DNA from: Schistocerca nitens
Lineage: Eukaryota > Arthropoda > Insecta > Orthoptera > Acrididae
Assembly (NCBI RefSeq): GCF_023898315.1
Contig: NC_064617.1
Location: forward strand, 711,099,202-711,163,201
Length of the DNA: 64,000 nucleotides
Reading direction: 5' to 3'
Shown: positions 44,219 to 54,610 of the stretch, piece by piece
How positions within the stretch are numbered: position 1 is the first letter of the stretch
How the letters are laid out: the number at the start of each line of letters is the position of its first letter
Notes under the pieces: generated by a model
Told to the model about the DNA's origin: nothing
The model's database searches: none
What the model saw: only the letters and a program-made list of their open reading frames with translations
Position numbers and translations under genes: made by a program

Positions 44219-47200
44219 GCAACAGTCTGGATGATTGACTGATCTGGCCTTGTAACAATAACCAAAACGGCCTTGCTGTGCTGGTACTGCGAACGGCTGA
44301 AAGCAAGGGAAAACTACGGCCGTAATTTTTCCCGAGGGCATGCAGCTTTACTGTATGATTAAATGATGATGGCGTCCTCTTGGGTAAAATAGTCCCCCAT
44401 TCGGATCTCCGGGCGGGGACTACTCAAGAGGATGTCGTTATCAGGAGAAAGAAAACTGGCGTTCTACGGATCGGAGCGTGGAATGTCAGATCCCTTAATC
44501 GGGCAGGTAGGTTAGAAAATTTGAAAAGGGAAATGGATAGGTTAAAGTTAGATATAGTGGGAATTAGTGAAGTTCGGTGGCAGAAGGAACAAGACTTCTG
44601 GTCAGGTGACCACAGGGTTATAAACACAAAGTCAAATAGGGGTAATGCAGGAGTAGGTTTAATAATGAATAGGAAAATAGGAAGGCGGGTAAGCTACTAC
44701 AAACAGCTTAGTGAACGCATTATTGTGGCCAAGATAGATACGAAGCCCACACCTACTACAGTAGTACAAGTTTATATGCCAACTAGCTCTGCAGATGACG
44801 AAGAAATTGAAGAAATGTATGATGAAATAAAAGAAATTATTCAGATAGTGAAGGGAGACGAAAATTTAATAGTCATGGGTGACTGGAATTCGAGTGTAGG
44901 AAAAGGGAGAGAAGGAAACGTAGTAGGTGAATATGGATTGGGGCTAAGAAATGAAGGAGGAAGCCGCCTGGTAGAATTTTGCACAGAGCACAACTTAATC
45001 ATAGCTAACACTTGGTTTAAGAATCATGATAGAAGGTTGTATACATGGAAGAACCCTGGAGATACTAAAAGGTATCAGATAGATTATATAATGGTAAGAC
45101 AGAGATGTAGGAACCAGGTTTTAAATTGTAAGACATTTCCAGGGGCAGATGTGGACTCTGACCACAATCTATTGGTTATGACCTGTAGATTAAAACTGAA
45201 GAAACTGCAAAAAGGTGGGAATTTAAGGAGATGGGACCTGGATAAACTGAAAGAACCAAAGGTTGTACGGAGTTTCAGGGAGAGCATAAGGGAACAATTG
45301 ACAGCAATGGGGGAAAGAAATGCAGTAGAAGAAGAATGGGTAGCTTTGAGGGATGAAGTAGTGAAGGCAGCAGAGGATCAAGTAGGTAAAAAGACGAGGG
45401 CTAGTAGAAATCCTTGGGTAACAGAAGAAATATTGAATTTAATTGATGACAGGAGAAAATATAAAAATGCAGTAAATGAAGCAGGCAAAAAGGAATACAA
45501 ACGTCTCAAAAATGAGATCGACAGGAAGTGCAAAATGGCTAAGCAGGGATGGCTAGAGGACAAATGTAAGGATGTAGAGGCTTGTCTCACTAGGGGTAAG
45601 ATAGATACTGCCTACAGGAAAATTGAAGAGACCTTTGGAGATAAGAGAACCACTTGTATGAACATCAAGAGCTCAGATGGCAACCCAGTTCTAAGCAAAG
45701 AAGGGAAGGCAGAAAGGTGGAAGGAGTATATAGTGGGTCTATACAAGGGCGATGTACTTGAGGACAATATTATGGAAATGGAAGAGGATGTAGATGAAGA
45801 TGAAATGGGAGATACGATACTGCGTGGAGAGTTTGACAGAGCACTGAAAGACCTGAGTCGAAACAAGGCCCCCGGAGTAGACAACATTCCATTGGAACTA
45901 CTGACGGCCTTGGGAGAGCCAGTCCTGACAAAACTCTACCATCTGGTGAGCAAGATGTATGAAACAGGCGAAATACCGTCAGACTTCAAGAAGAATATAA
46001 TAATTCCAATTCCAAAGAAAGCAGGTGTTGACAGATGTGAGAATTACCGAACAATCAGTTCAATAAGCCACAGCTGCAAAATACTAACACGAATTCTTTA
46101 CAGACGAATGGAAAAACTAGTAGAAGCCGACCTCGGGGAAGATCAGTTTGGATTCCGTAGAAATACTGGAACACGTGAGGCAATACTGACCTTACGACTT
46201 ATCTTAGAAGAAAGATTAAGGAAAGGCAAACCTACGTTTCTAGCATTTGTAGATTTAGAGAAAGCTTTTGACAATGTTGACTGGAATACTCTCTTTCAAA
46301 TTCTAAAGGTGGCTGCGGTAAAATACAGGGAGCGAAAGGCTATTTACAATTTGTACAGAAACCAGAGGGCAGTTATAAGAGTCGAGGGACATGAAAGGGA
46401 AGCAGTGATTGGGAAGGGAGTAAGACAGGGTTGTAGCCTCTCCCCGATGTTATTCAATCTGTATATTGAGCAAGCAGTAAAGGAAACAAAAGAAAAATTC
46501 GGAATAGGTATTAAAATCCATGGAGAAGAAATAAAAACCTTGAGGTTCGCCGATGACATTGTAATTCTGTCAGAGACAGCAAAGGACTTGGAAGAGCAGT
46601 TGAACGGAATGGATGGTGTCTTGAAGGGAGGATATAAGATGAACATCAACAAAAGCAAAACGAGGATAATGGAATGAAGTCGAATTAAGTCGGGTGATGT
46701 TGAGGGTATTAGATTAGGAAATGAGACACTTAAAGTAGTAAAGGAGTTTTGCTATTTGGGGAGCAAAATAACTGATGATGGTCGAAGTAGAGAGGATATA
46801 AAATGTAGACTGGCAATGGCAAGGAAAGCGTTTCTGAAGAAGAGAAATTTGTTAACATCGAGTATAGTTTTAAGTGTCAGGAAGTCATTTCTGAAAGTAT
46901 TTGTATGGAGTGTAGCCATGTATGGAAGTGAAACATGGACGGTAAATAGTTTGGACAAGAAGAGACTAGAAGCTTTCGAAATGTGGTGCTACAGAAGAAT
47001 GCTGAAGATTAGATGGGTAGATCACATAACTAATGAGGAGGTATTGAATAGGATTGGGGAGAAGAGGAGTTTGTGGCACAACTTAACCAGAAGAAGGGAT
47101 CGGTTGGTAGGATATGCTCTGAGGCATCAAGGGATCACCAATTTAGTACTGGAGGGCAGCGTGGAGGGTAAAAATCGTAGGGGGAGACCAAGAGATGAAT

Positions 47201-47329
47201 ACACTAAGCAGATTCAGAAGGATGTAGGTTGCAGTAGGTACTGTGAGATGAAGAAGCTTGCACAGGATAGAGTAGCATGGAGAGCTGCATCAAACCAGTC
47301 TCAGGACTGGAGACCACAACAACAACAAC
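44219..47329 (+). mobile_element. near-intact full-length RTE LINE with 10-bp target duplication
   Basis: The insertion is bounded by AAGTCCGGTG at 44209-44218 and 47330-47339. The 5' UTR runs 44219-44379; the 3' end is a (CAA)n tail (47314-47329). It is inserted in the 3' non-coding part of the LTR element, in opposite orientation. Same family as the truncated copy at 15288-15935. Few lesions: it is among the youngest insertions in the window. Confidence 0.95.
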
Positions 47330-47338
47330 AAGTCCGGT
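44380..47338 (+). pseudogene. RTE LINE polyprotein (AP endonuclease, reverse transcriptase), one nonsense codon
   Basis: The frame opens at 44380 and runs 765 codons to a TGA at 46675. It then continues in the same frame from 46678 to the tail. Endonuclease motifs: IGAWNVRSLNRAGRLEN (residue ~30), DIVGISEVRWQ, YMPTSSADDEEI, VMGDWNSSVGKGREG, YQIDYIMVRQR and DSDHNLLVMT (residue ~265). RT motifs: NKAPGVDNIPLELL (~505), DQFGFRRNTGTREA, AFVDLEKAFDNVDW (motif A, ~635), GVRQGCSLSPMLFNLYIEQA (motif B, ~690) and RFADDIVILSETA (motif C, ~728), all with catalytic residues kept. The C-terminus after the nonsense codon has YGSETWTVNSLDKKRLEAFE and KNRRGRPRDEY. The original stop (TGA, kept in the 15.9 kb copy) is TGG here, so translation would read into the CAA tail. 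A single substitution probably inactivated it. Confidence 0.95.
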
Positions 47339-47339
47339 G

Positions 47340-49984
47340 ACACCATAAGATTGAGCGTGTGCGTGATCTGAAGCAACGTCCATGTCTTCTGTTACGACAC
47401 AACACTCCAGGTCCTTGTGCGTTTTCATGACTATTGTTCCCGGGGCATATATGGTCGATGTAGTTTTTAGCCTCCACATCGCCTACGACAGGTGCTGAGT
47501 TTATTGTCTCCAAAGCATCTGAAGGCCGGCCAGGAACAACGGCGTCGATGTTCGCAAAGGTAGGTGTGTTTCACCACGTTGTTTACACTTGCCAACAAAC
47601 GTTCATTTGCAGTGTGAAAATCCTCATTATCGTCGAAGTAAATTGCAGTTTATATCGGTTTACAAACAGTTATTTGGTTGATGCAACATAAGTTTCACAA
47701 ATAACACAAAATTCGTCGTTTATAACGTTCACAGTTTAACACAGTTTGCAACACTTTTTGCCATACTTACATTTTAACGAAGTTCAGTGTGTCCCAGCAT
47801 GTTTACATAGTTAATTATGAAAGCTTACATTTCGTGGCCACATTTCAAAATATGTTGACAGTATGCAAAGTTTTAACACATATACAAATACATATAAATT
47901 TACAAGAATATGCATGTGAAACATTTACACTAAAAATTATACTAAGTCCCATTAGCTTTCTCTTATTGGGGTATTAATTAATTTTTTTTTATTCAGGTTT
48001 GGGCGTGCCAGGAGATATCAGACTTAATACTTAAAGCACGGGCTTTCCTTCTTTTATTATTTATTTCTTTCTTTTTTTTCATATCTTGGCTAGTGGTTGA
48101 CCAGGCTTGTAATGCCATACTCAATTTTCTTCATGTCTTTTAATTCATACCTGAAAGTTTACTGTCACACAATATATTCTTACATTCCATAAACAAACAA
48201 TACCCAGCTGCAGGAGGTGCTAGGATAATGGAGAAAGAAAGAAAGATAGACTGGAAGAAACTATTCACTACCTATAAACTATCAAATCCTACAGCTACGT
48301 CATAGAAAGAGAACATAATACAACGTTTGCATCACCTTCAAGGGGTGTGTGAAAGGAGGTGCTTACCATTTACCAAATCATGGGTAAATGTAAGTGTCCT
48401 TACGTCAAGTCTGTGTAGCGTAACATCATGACAGATTCTCTGTTTGTCTTCTGACTGTTCATATGACTCCGTGTATTATACATTAACAAATCCTTGCATT
48501 AGTAAATCACATAGCTGCTCAGTACTTCCTCGATATCTCCACTTCTTGTGGATACCGTCTATACAAATGGAAAATATATCTCACAGAGATTGTCTTTCTC
48601 ATAATGCGTATTATATAATGACATATCAAATTTCCTCTCAATAGTCAACCATGAACTTTCTTCTACTTCTCTACATCATGTATGTTTTGTACATATATCA
48701 TTTCTTTGCATAAAACATAAATAAAGAACATAGTATTATAATTGACAGTAAAATGTCTCTTTCTCAGTGTCCGTTGCTCGATGTCGGCTGCACGGGTGGT
48801 CACTGCTCCTTTGCACTTACCTTGCATAACGTGAAAAGTCAAATGTTTTCTTCAAAGTAGATGTAATTTTGTCATCTGTTCGCTAAGTGGAGGTGTCGTA
48901 CGAGTCGCAAAAACGGCCTTAATAACTCTCCTATCTTTTGCTTCCTCAGGGTTTTCTGTTGTGTGTAAGTATAATAATTAAAGACTAGCATGGCACTAAA
49001 TTTCACTTTCGTAAAAAAAAATTTATACAAATTTATTCACAAGAGGGCTGTGTAAAAACTATATTTCAACTTAAGTTCCTTAAAATATCACTCTCCTGTC
49101 TGAACACGAACTATAAATGTTTTCTTCCACACAGTGGCTTAACAAAACTTAACGAAAGATTACTAAGTTACACTTCTGAAATGAATTAAAGCTAATGTGT
49201 TTCCAAGTTACATTCTTATTACACTTTTTTCAACAGCTGTAATCATCATTATGTTCACTCTGCTTTTCTTGCATTCGTTCATTTTCAAGGGCACTGTTTT
49301 CTTTCAAACTGAAATTCTTATGTAATCTTAAAGATGTAGACTGTTTACTCACTTCTCTATGTAGCACAATATTACCAAAACATTCTCACTCATTCCTTAC
49401 TCACATATTCATCATAATACATATATCCTTATACATTAAACATATTCCTCATCAAACATTAATATATCACATACGTGGGGCCATTTGGCACTTTCATTCT
49501 CATAAAACTCCAGTAATATTTTCCTCAAATAATCTGTCTCCATCAACTACTTCACAGTAACTTATCTTCTTATATTAACTTAAATATTAACTCATTCATA
49601 CTGATCATTCATTCTTACATCCTCATTCATTCTGCTACATACCTATGTCATTACTGATTTCAACAGCTATTATCTCCTGTCATTAGATTGCCTTGAAATA
49701 ACTAATTGTTGATTCACCTTATAATTTACAATTAACAACAAATGTAACCTGTGTAGATCTCATTCCTATATGAATATCTTTTCTCATTTAGTAAGTGTAC
49801 TCACCTGGGTTTACATTCTCTTCATAATTATGTGTACAAGTGTAACTGCAGTATATAATTTCCATAAATGAATGTTTGTGTTCTTAGGCTGTATAACTTA
49901 ATGTATTCAATACAAATATTTATGATCTCCTTTTTACAGCAACTTGCTCATGTTCAACTTAGTCATCATTATATTATGTTGTTT
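47340..49984 (-). other. non-coding 3' region of the gag-only LTR element
   Basis: About 2.6 kb of AT-rich sequence between the integrase remnant and the LINE insertion, with no ORF above about 70 codons on the sense strand and no env-like or pol-like motif. It may be the original long 3' UTR or acquired sequence. Confidence 0.6.
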
Positions 49985-50215
49985 TAGTGCACAAAGGGTT
50001 TCAAATGTCAGTGGGGATGCAGCCCCCTCGGCTTGTGAGATAACGGGTATTCTAGGGAGTAACAACCTGGGTGAGGTATGCTTGCTATTCTGAAAGGACC
50101 TGAATATAATAGATGCCATTTTCTGTTCAGTTGTTTTATTTTGTAGACTTGGGATGTGAACGCAAAAGAATAAGGTCATCAACCTGATAGGTTTGTTAAT
50201 TCCTGTTCTGCTGTC
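49985..50215 (-). pseudogene. integrase C-terminal (GPY/F) remnant
   Basis: The minus strand reads VDDLILLRSHPKSTK (50170-50210), then after a frame change KQLNRKWHLLYSGPFRIAS (50085-50145), YSLEYP and a HLKPFV end (49985-50010) with stops between. This matches the end of LTR-retrotransposon integrases: a GDLVLL-x-x-HPKS strand, a K-x-x-LLY-x-GPY/F core and a closing HLK-x-Y strand. It lies about 80 bases after the gag stop, where the whole pol gene should start, so nearly all of pol is deleted. Confidence 0.75.
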
Positions 50216-50294
50216 ATTTTGTCATCGTACCTGAGGAAACAAACCGTCTCAGCCGGTGCGCTCTTACAACACCTCACGACCGAAGCACGAGCGC

Positions 50295-52145
50295 TTAGCT
50301 CGGTCGTCGACTGTTTTCCGTCGTCTGCTGTGTTTGGCCGGGTTCATTGACCAGCTCCACTATGTTTACATTCGGGCCGGTTGGCGCCCACGCGTCAGCT
50401 GATGGAGCGCCGCAATTGTTATTGCTACTTCGTGGCGGGGAGTGCATAACTGTACTGGGGAACGGCGGTGAATTTCGTGGAGGGTTATGATTAGTCATGC
50501 GCGAATTTTGTGTGTTCCACATATTCTGTCGGTGATTGTTAGGATTGTTATTGTTTTGATGGTAATTATGTCTGTTATATGGCATGTTCTTGTCAAAGTA
50601 GCCCGGGTTGTACCGGTTATTCTCACGTCTCCCATTGCGGTTGTTGTTGTACTGTCTGTGATTTTCATTTTGCATGTAGTTACCATTTTGATATGGGTGA
50701 TAATTATTGTTGTTATTATTATTCCACGAATTTCTGCGGTTGTTCCTACCGTCATACACGTTTCCATTTGAATATGTTTCGAGCACAGGCATCGTATTGT
50801 GTCGCGGCGCGGACGGATGGTTCCACCAACCACCGTCACTACGGTTCCTTTGGGGTGGGTGCTGATTTTGGTTAGTAGTATGAGTAAAATTTGAATGGCA
50901 TGAATCGCCTCTGTAAACTACGTCCATTTGATCTAAGAAGTTTAAAAAACTGTTAATGTCATTCTCCGGTACTCCTATTAATCTGTCTCGGTATGGAAAG
51001 GGTAAGTGGCTCTTTAAAGTGTCAATTATCGCTGGCAAGTCGGCTGGTTTGGACCAGTACAGTGTCTTGTCTAGGTACCTCTCAAAGTATTGTCTTAACG
51101 TCTCTTTTTTAGGGTCATAGGTCTCGGGGTTGCACACTTCTCTCCTAAGACTCTGTTGCTCATTCTCGGACCAGAATTCGTCCAAGAAGGCTTGTTCGAA
51201 CTGTTCAAACGTAAGGCACCGCCGCTTCATAGCGGCACCCCACTTAGCTGCTCGTCCTCTCAAGAGATTGGTGACGTATCTGATTTTATCGACTTCTGAC
51301 CAACTACGTGGAAAAACACCGTCAAATGATCTAATAAACACAATAGGGTGGACTTTGTGCTTGTCCTCACTGGAAAATGTCTGGAAATACCCATGCCTTA
51401 CAAACGTTTCATCGGCCATGCCGGTTGGTATAGCAATATTGACGTGGTTTGTGTCACTTGCTACTCTAGGTGTCGTACCGTAATATTGCTCGTTTGGTGG
51501 AAAAGAAAGCGGCATATTGTAATTTTGACTTGTAATAGGTGATTCCACAATAGGTGTTCTGTCTGTGTCATTAGCCATGGTTTTAGCTGTTTTGTCGTTC
51601 CCTGACGATGCATTTGCACCAATCGCCAAACACGGCACAACATTGTCTCGTAATTTTGTCACTTCGTCTTCTATGTGTTTTGTCTCGTCTTTAACATGTG
51701 TCTTTGTTTTTGAAAGTATGTCTTGTGTAATTGTTTCAAGTTTTTTGTCCCACAATTTACATTCATGTACAATTCTTTCGGCCATGTTGGTGTCGTTGTT
51801 TAGTGACGCGAGGTCCGCTCGATCTTCTAGTTTTTCTATCTTTTCTTTGAGGCGGGTTTGTTCAAGAACTACCATTGTGAGCTGTTGGGTAATATTTCCC
51901 ACTTCTTCAGTCAGCTTTTCTTGGGTGGAACTAGCTGAAGTGTGGGCCTGAGCTAACTCTTCCACACGAGTGTTCACTTCCTGCTGCACATTAACTATTT
52001 GAGTTAACTGATTCTCACATCGGGTGATATTGTTTTTTGTTTCATGTGTGAATGTAACCAAAGTTTCTTCCTGTTTAGTGACTCGGTCGGACAATGTCTC
52101 AAATCGCTGGCTGAGCTGTAGAGTGGTGTTATTTAATTCTGTCAT
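50295..52145 (-). CDS. Gag-like protein of the LTR element (616 codons)
   Basis: An uninterrupted frame, unusual for this window. Residues 1-175 are rich in heptad-like E, Q, L and T (predicted coiled coil). Around 268-400 is a capsid-type retrotransposon Gag domain: HPIVFIRSFDGVFPRSW, DKIRYVTNLLRGRAAKWGAA, FEQFEQAFLDEFWSENEQQS and LRQYFERYLDKTLYW. About 440-570 is an asparagine-rich, low-complexity tail (NNNNNNN, HQNNNNPNNH). No CCHC zinc knuckle is seen; the basic R/N-rich tail may bind RNA instead. It would assemble particles that package element RNA. It begins at an ATG overlapping the upstream frame's stop (ATGA), so it may be the larger part of one frameshifted gag or be translated by reinitiation. 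Confidence 0.8.
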   Translation of the reverse strand: MTELNNTTLQLSQRFETLSDRVTKQEETLVTFTHETKNNITRCENQLTQIVNVQQEVNTRVEELAQAHTSASSTQEKLTEEVGNITQQLTMVVLEQTRLKEKIEKLEDRADLASLNNDTNMAERIVHECKLWDKKLETITQDILSKTKTHVKDETKHIEDEVTKLRDNVVPCLAIGANASSGNDKTAKTMANDTDRTPIVESPITSQNYNMPLSFPPNEQYYGTTPRVASDTNHVNIAIPTGMADETFVRHGYFQTFSSEDKHKVHPIVFIRSFDGVFPRSWSEVDKIRYVTNLLRGRAAKWGAAMKRRCLTFEQFEQAFLDEFWSENEQQSLRREVCNPETYDPKKETLRQYFERYLDKTLYWSKPADLPAIIDTLKSHLPFPYRDRLIGVPENDINSFLNFLDQMDVVYRGDSCHSNFTHTTNQNQHPPQRNRSDGGWWNHPSAPRHNTMPVLETYSNGNVYDGRNNRRNSWNNNNNNNYHPYQNGNYMQNENHRQYNNNRNGRRENNRYNPGYFDKNMPYNRHNYHQNNNNPNNHRQNMWNTQNSRMTNHNPPRNSPPFPSTVMHSPPRSSNNNCGAPSADAWAPTGPNVNIVELVNEPGQTQQTTENSRRPS

Positions 52146-52600
52146 CTGTTTTGTCGTTCGGTCATAGTACGGTTTAATACGTCAAATTTTTCGTAGTTTT
52201 TATCTAGCCTTTGTTTAAAGTCGTGACCAAGTGCGTCCAGTTTTGCGTCAATTTTCTGACTAACGTCTCGTTTCATGTCTGCAAATAACTCGAATAGTCG
52301 GTCCAGTTTGTCAGTCTCCTGTGTCCGATTTGTGTCACATTGCTGAATTTGTCTCATATTCGGTTCTGACATTGATGTTAACAATGGCGCTGACGGTCTA
52401 GTCTCGCGTCCATTCCACATTTCGTCATTTAAAATTGCCATCTGTGAATTATCACAAATGTTGCGAGTTTGAGGCAAAATCATTGCATTGATCTGTGAAC
52501 TCGTCCATGGAGGGAAACGCGGACTTTCTTGTTGGTTGCACGATGAATCTAGTTCACTTAACTCATCTGCCGAAACTATCTCTACCTTACCGCGTTCCAT
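52142..52600 (-). CDS. upstream Gag frame of the LTR element (152 codons)
   Basis: Starts MERGKVEIVSADELSELDSS and ends LNRTMTERQNR, with the TGA stop overlapping the next frame's ATG (52142-52145). The C-terminal half (LDRLFELFADMKRDVSQKID and onward) is coiled-coil-like and flows in character into the coiled coil that opens the 616-codon frame. A single-base shift at AACAGATGACAG would fuse them, suggesting one ancestral gag split by a frameshift. No catalytic motif. Confidence 0.7.
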   Translation of the reverse strand: MERGKVEIVSADELSELDSSCNQQESPRFPPWTSSQINAMILPQTRNICDNSQMAILNDEMWNGRETRPSAPLLTSMSEPNMRQIQQCDTNRTQETDKLDRLFELFADMKRDVSQKIDAKLDALGHDFKQRLDKNYEKFDVLNRTMTERQNR

Positions 52601-53276
52601 TGTAATAGGATGTATAATCGTAAGTCAAAAAGGGAATAATATAAGTCTGACTAATAAAGATTTGACTCAAATTTAGGTTGAAATATTTTCTCGTCAATGT
52701 AAATGATTGCTCTATTGCAAACAATGGTTGAGAAAGATGCAGCAGGACGGACAAAATTTTTCGTAACAAATGACTGTTTGGCGGTCAAATTCACGATCTT
52801 CATATGCTACAACAATACTATAATTACCACAAACTACAATAGAGATAGATAATTTTGGAAAAATCTAGAAGAAAACTACAGGATGTGTGGAAAGGGAAAA
52901 ATGGATTCTGCAGTTGGCTATTGAATGCTTGAATGAAACACAATTGTGTGACTCACCATTAAATTTTCTGTCTTGCAGCGGCTGGTCAATCACTTCTGCG
53001 TAAATCGTATTCGTCAAAATGTGGATTTTCTTAATACATCTCCATCGGATAATCACCAAAAGGTCTCACAATAACAGTTTTACATCAATATATGCCATGA
53101 AAAGAAAACAGATTGAATTAGTTACAAATATTCTTTACAATATTGTGGTATCATTTGCTTAGGTACAATAAAGTTGGTGTTTTCGTTACACTTCAGGATT
53201 TTTGGTTATTCTCTGTTGGGAAAAGATACAAATTAAAGTTTCAAATTTGCTCAAAAACGACACATCCGAAAATTGC
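52601..53276 (-). other. 5' leader of the LTR element
   Basis: About 680 bases between the primer-binding site and the gag start, AT-rich, without ORFs of note. The packaging signal would be expected here but cannot be seen. Confidence 0.5.
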
Positions 53277-53294
53277 GTCCTGTCGCGGGAGCCA
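53277..53294 (-). promoter_or_regulatory. candidate primer-binding site
   Basis: Two bases inside the 5' LTR the minus strand reads TGGCTCCCGCGACAGGAC. TGG complements a tRNA 3' CCA end, as in LTR element priming. The matching tRNA cannot be named with confidence. Confidence 0.65.
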
Positions 53295-53296
53295 GT

Positions 53297-53982
53297 TGTA
53301 GTGGTTAATAAAAAAATAAATGGGAGAAGAGAGACCGTGAAAAAGGGAAAGAAAGAAAAGCAAATCGGACTTTGTATTACAGAAAAGCTATCGGACTTCG
53401 TTATTCGGAAAAGCTATTGTTGGGGTGGTCCTTGTGGCGTTTTTGAGCAAAAGTTAAACCAATTTCCACTACAAAAATTTTTGAAAAAGAACAGAGAACA
53501 ACAAAATGTAACTGACGGGGGGAAATGGCGTTGCTTTGAGTTCATTCTTTACCAGGTTAACATGTCTTCTTTCGTGCGGCGTCCAGGTCTTCAAAAATCT
53601 CCTTCAATTCTGCGTGAAAAGTCTGCTCCGAAATCTTGCAATCGTCCAGGAATCACTAATTTATACCAATTAAAATCATCTTGATACTGTATGCAATTTA
53701 ATTTACTTCGCTACTTCCATCCTCCGAATTTCTTAACAACTTCCACAATATGTCTACACATTAAAATCAGATCAAGACTAGCTAATAAGTTTTTTTAACG
53801 TCTTCATCAGATCACGTCTGCCTTAAGCTTCGGCTATCAAGAGACAAACAAGAAACGAATAGAAAAAAAAGGAGTTACAATTTTAGTATTTTCTCTGCCG
53901 TCGAGCGCTCATACCGCTGCGACGGGATATTTTTTATCTGAGGGAACGAGTGTAGCGCGGCGAAATTCAAAGTCCCGCTACA
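53297..53982 (-). repeat. 5' LTR of the gag-only element
   Basis: 686 bases, same termini as the other LTR. The promoter should lie here, but no clear TATA box can be assigned. The 117-160-codon plus frames inside both LTRs are by-products: they are antisense to the element. Confidence 0.9.
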
Positions 53983-54115
53983 CCCATCTACTACACTACG
54001 AGAGGTTGTGACCAAAGTTCAAGAAGCAACGCAGCGAAGGCAGTTGAGATTAGCAGTTATGGCAGAAGGACTGCCAACACTATGCGCAGCCACCGTAACA
54101 ACGCCAGAGAGAAAT
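53983..54115 (+). pseudogene. R1/I-type LINE C-terminal region, 3' piece
   Basis: After the CCCA duplication the frame reads STTLREVVTKVQEATQRRQL and RLAVMAEGLPTLCAA, continuing in phase the LINE frame interrupted at 43024. It ends near 54115. Confidence 0.7.
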
Positions 54116-54269
54116 TTATTTACATTTAAATTTGTTATATAGGACTTGTCAGGATACATTTCAACAACTATATAATATCTTTACAAAAAAATTTTCTGTG
54201 CTGAATTCATATAAATCTATCTTATGATTAATACGATATACAATTAATAAGTGTTTTTATAACATAATT

Positions 54270-54610
54270 TATTATGTGCTTGACAGACCTATTCTTTGAT
54301 GTTGTGATTTGTCACATTTATGATGTCATATTCTCATACAGTTGAGCAGAGCTATTCACTTATACTGTAGTGACATTTGTTAAGCATGTGGTTCTTAATC
54401 TTCTTATGTGCTTGACAGACATATTCATTGATGTTTAATTTCATTTGTCACATTAATTTAAACATATATTCTTATACAGTTGCGCAGAGATATTCACTTA
54501 TGCTGTAATAACATTTGTCAAGCATGTGGTTCTTTATATTCTAATACAGTTGAGCATAGAAATTCACTTACACTGTAATAACATTTGTCAAGCATGTGAT
54601 TCTTTATAAC
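54270..54610. repeat. tandem repeat, about 135-bp units
   Basis: The phrase GTGCTTGACAGAC-x-TATTC at 54277 recurs at 54411. The phrase TACAGTTGAGCAGAG with TATTCACTTATACTGTA and ACATTTGTTAAGCATGTGGT recurs at 54340, 54478 and 54545 with small changes. The last unit is shortened. It lies in the 3' UTR of the LINE. Confidence 0.85.

Larger units (their letters stand above)
43025..53982 (-). mobile_element. gag-only LTR retrotransposon (pol deleted), with a nested RTE LINE
   Basis: Both LTRs begin TG and end CA; a CCCA duplication flanks the element (43021-43024 and 53983-53986). The element reads on the minus strand: 5' LTR 53297-53982, primer-binding site 53277-53294, leader, two overlapping gag frames 52600-50295, a short integrase C-terminal remnant 50215-49985, a long non-coding 3' part, polypurine tract 43793-43780, and 3' LTR 43779-43025. 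Protease, RT, RNase H and the integrase core are missing. The RTE LINE 44219-47329 is a later insertion; without it the element is about 7.8 kb. The LTRs are nearly identical apart from an A/G-rich indel, so insertion is fairly recent. Confidence 0.85.

Noticed and set aside
50487-50875. Valine- and isoleucine-rich plus-strand ORFs that look like membrane segments
   Set aside because: They are antisense to the asparagine-rich part of the gag frame (AAT/AAC codons read backwards as ATT/GTT).
54270-54610. CRISPR-like direct repeats
   Set aside because: Units are about 135 bases, contiguous without unique spacers, and lie in a eukaryotic LINE tail.
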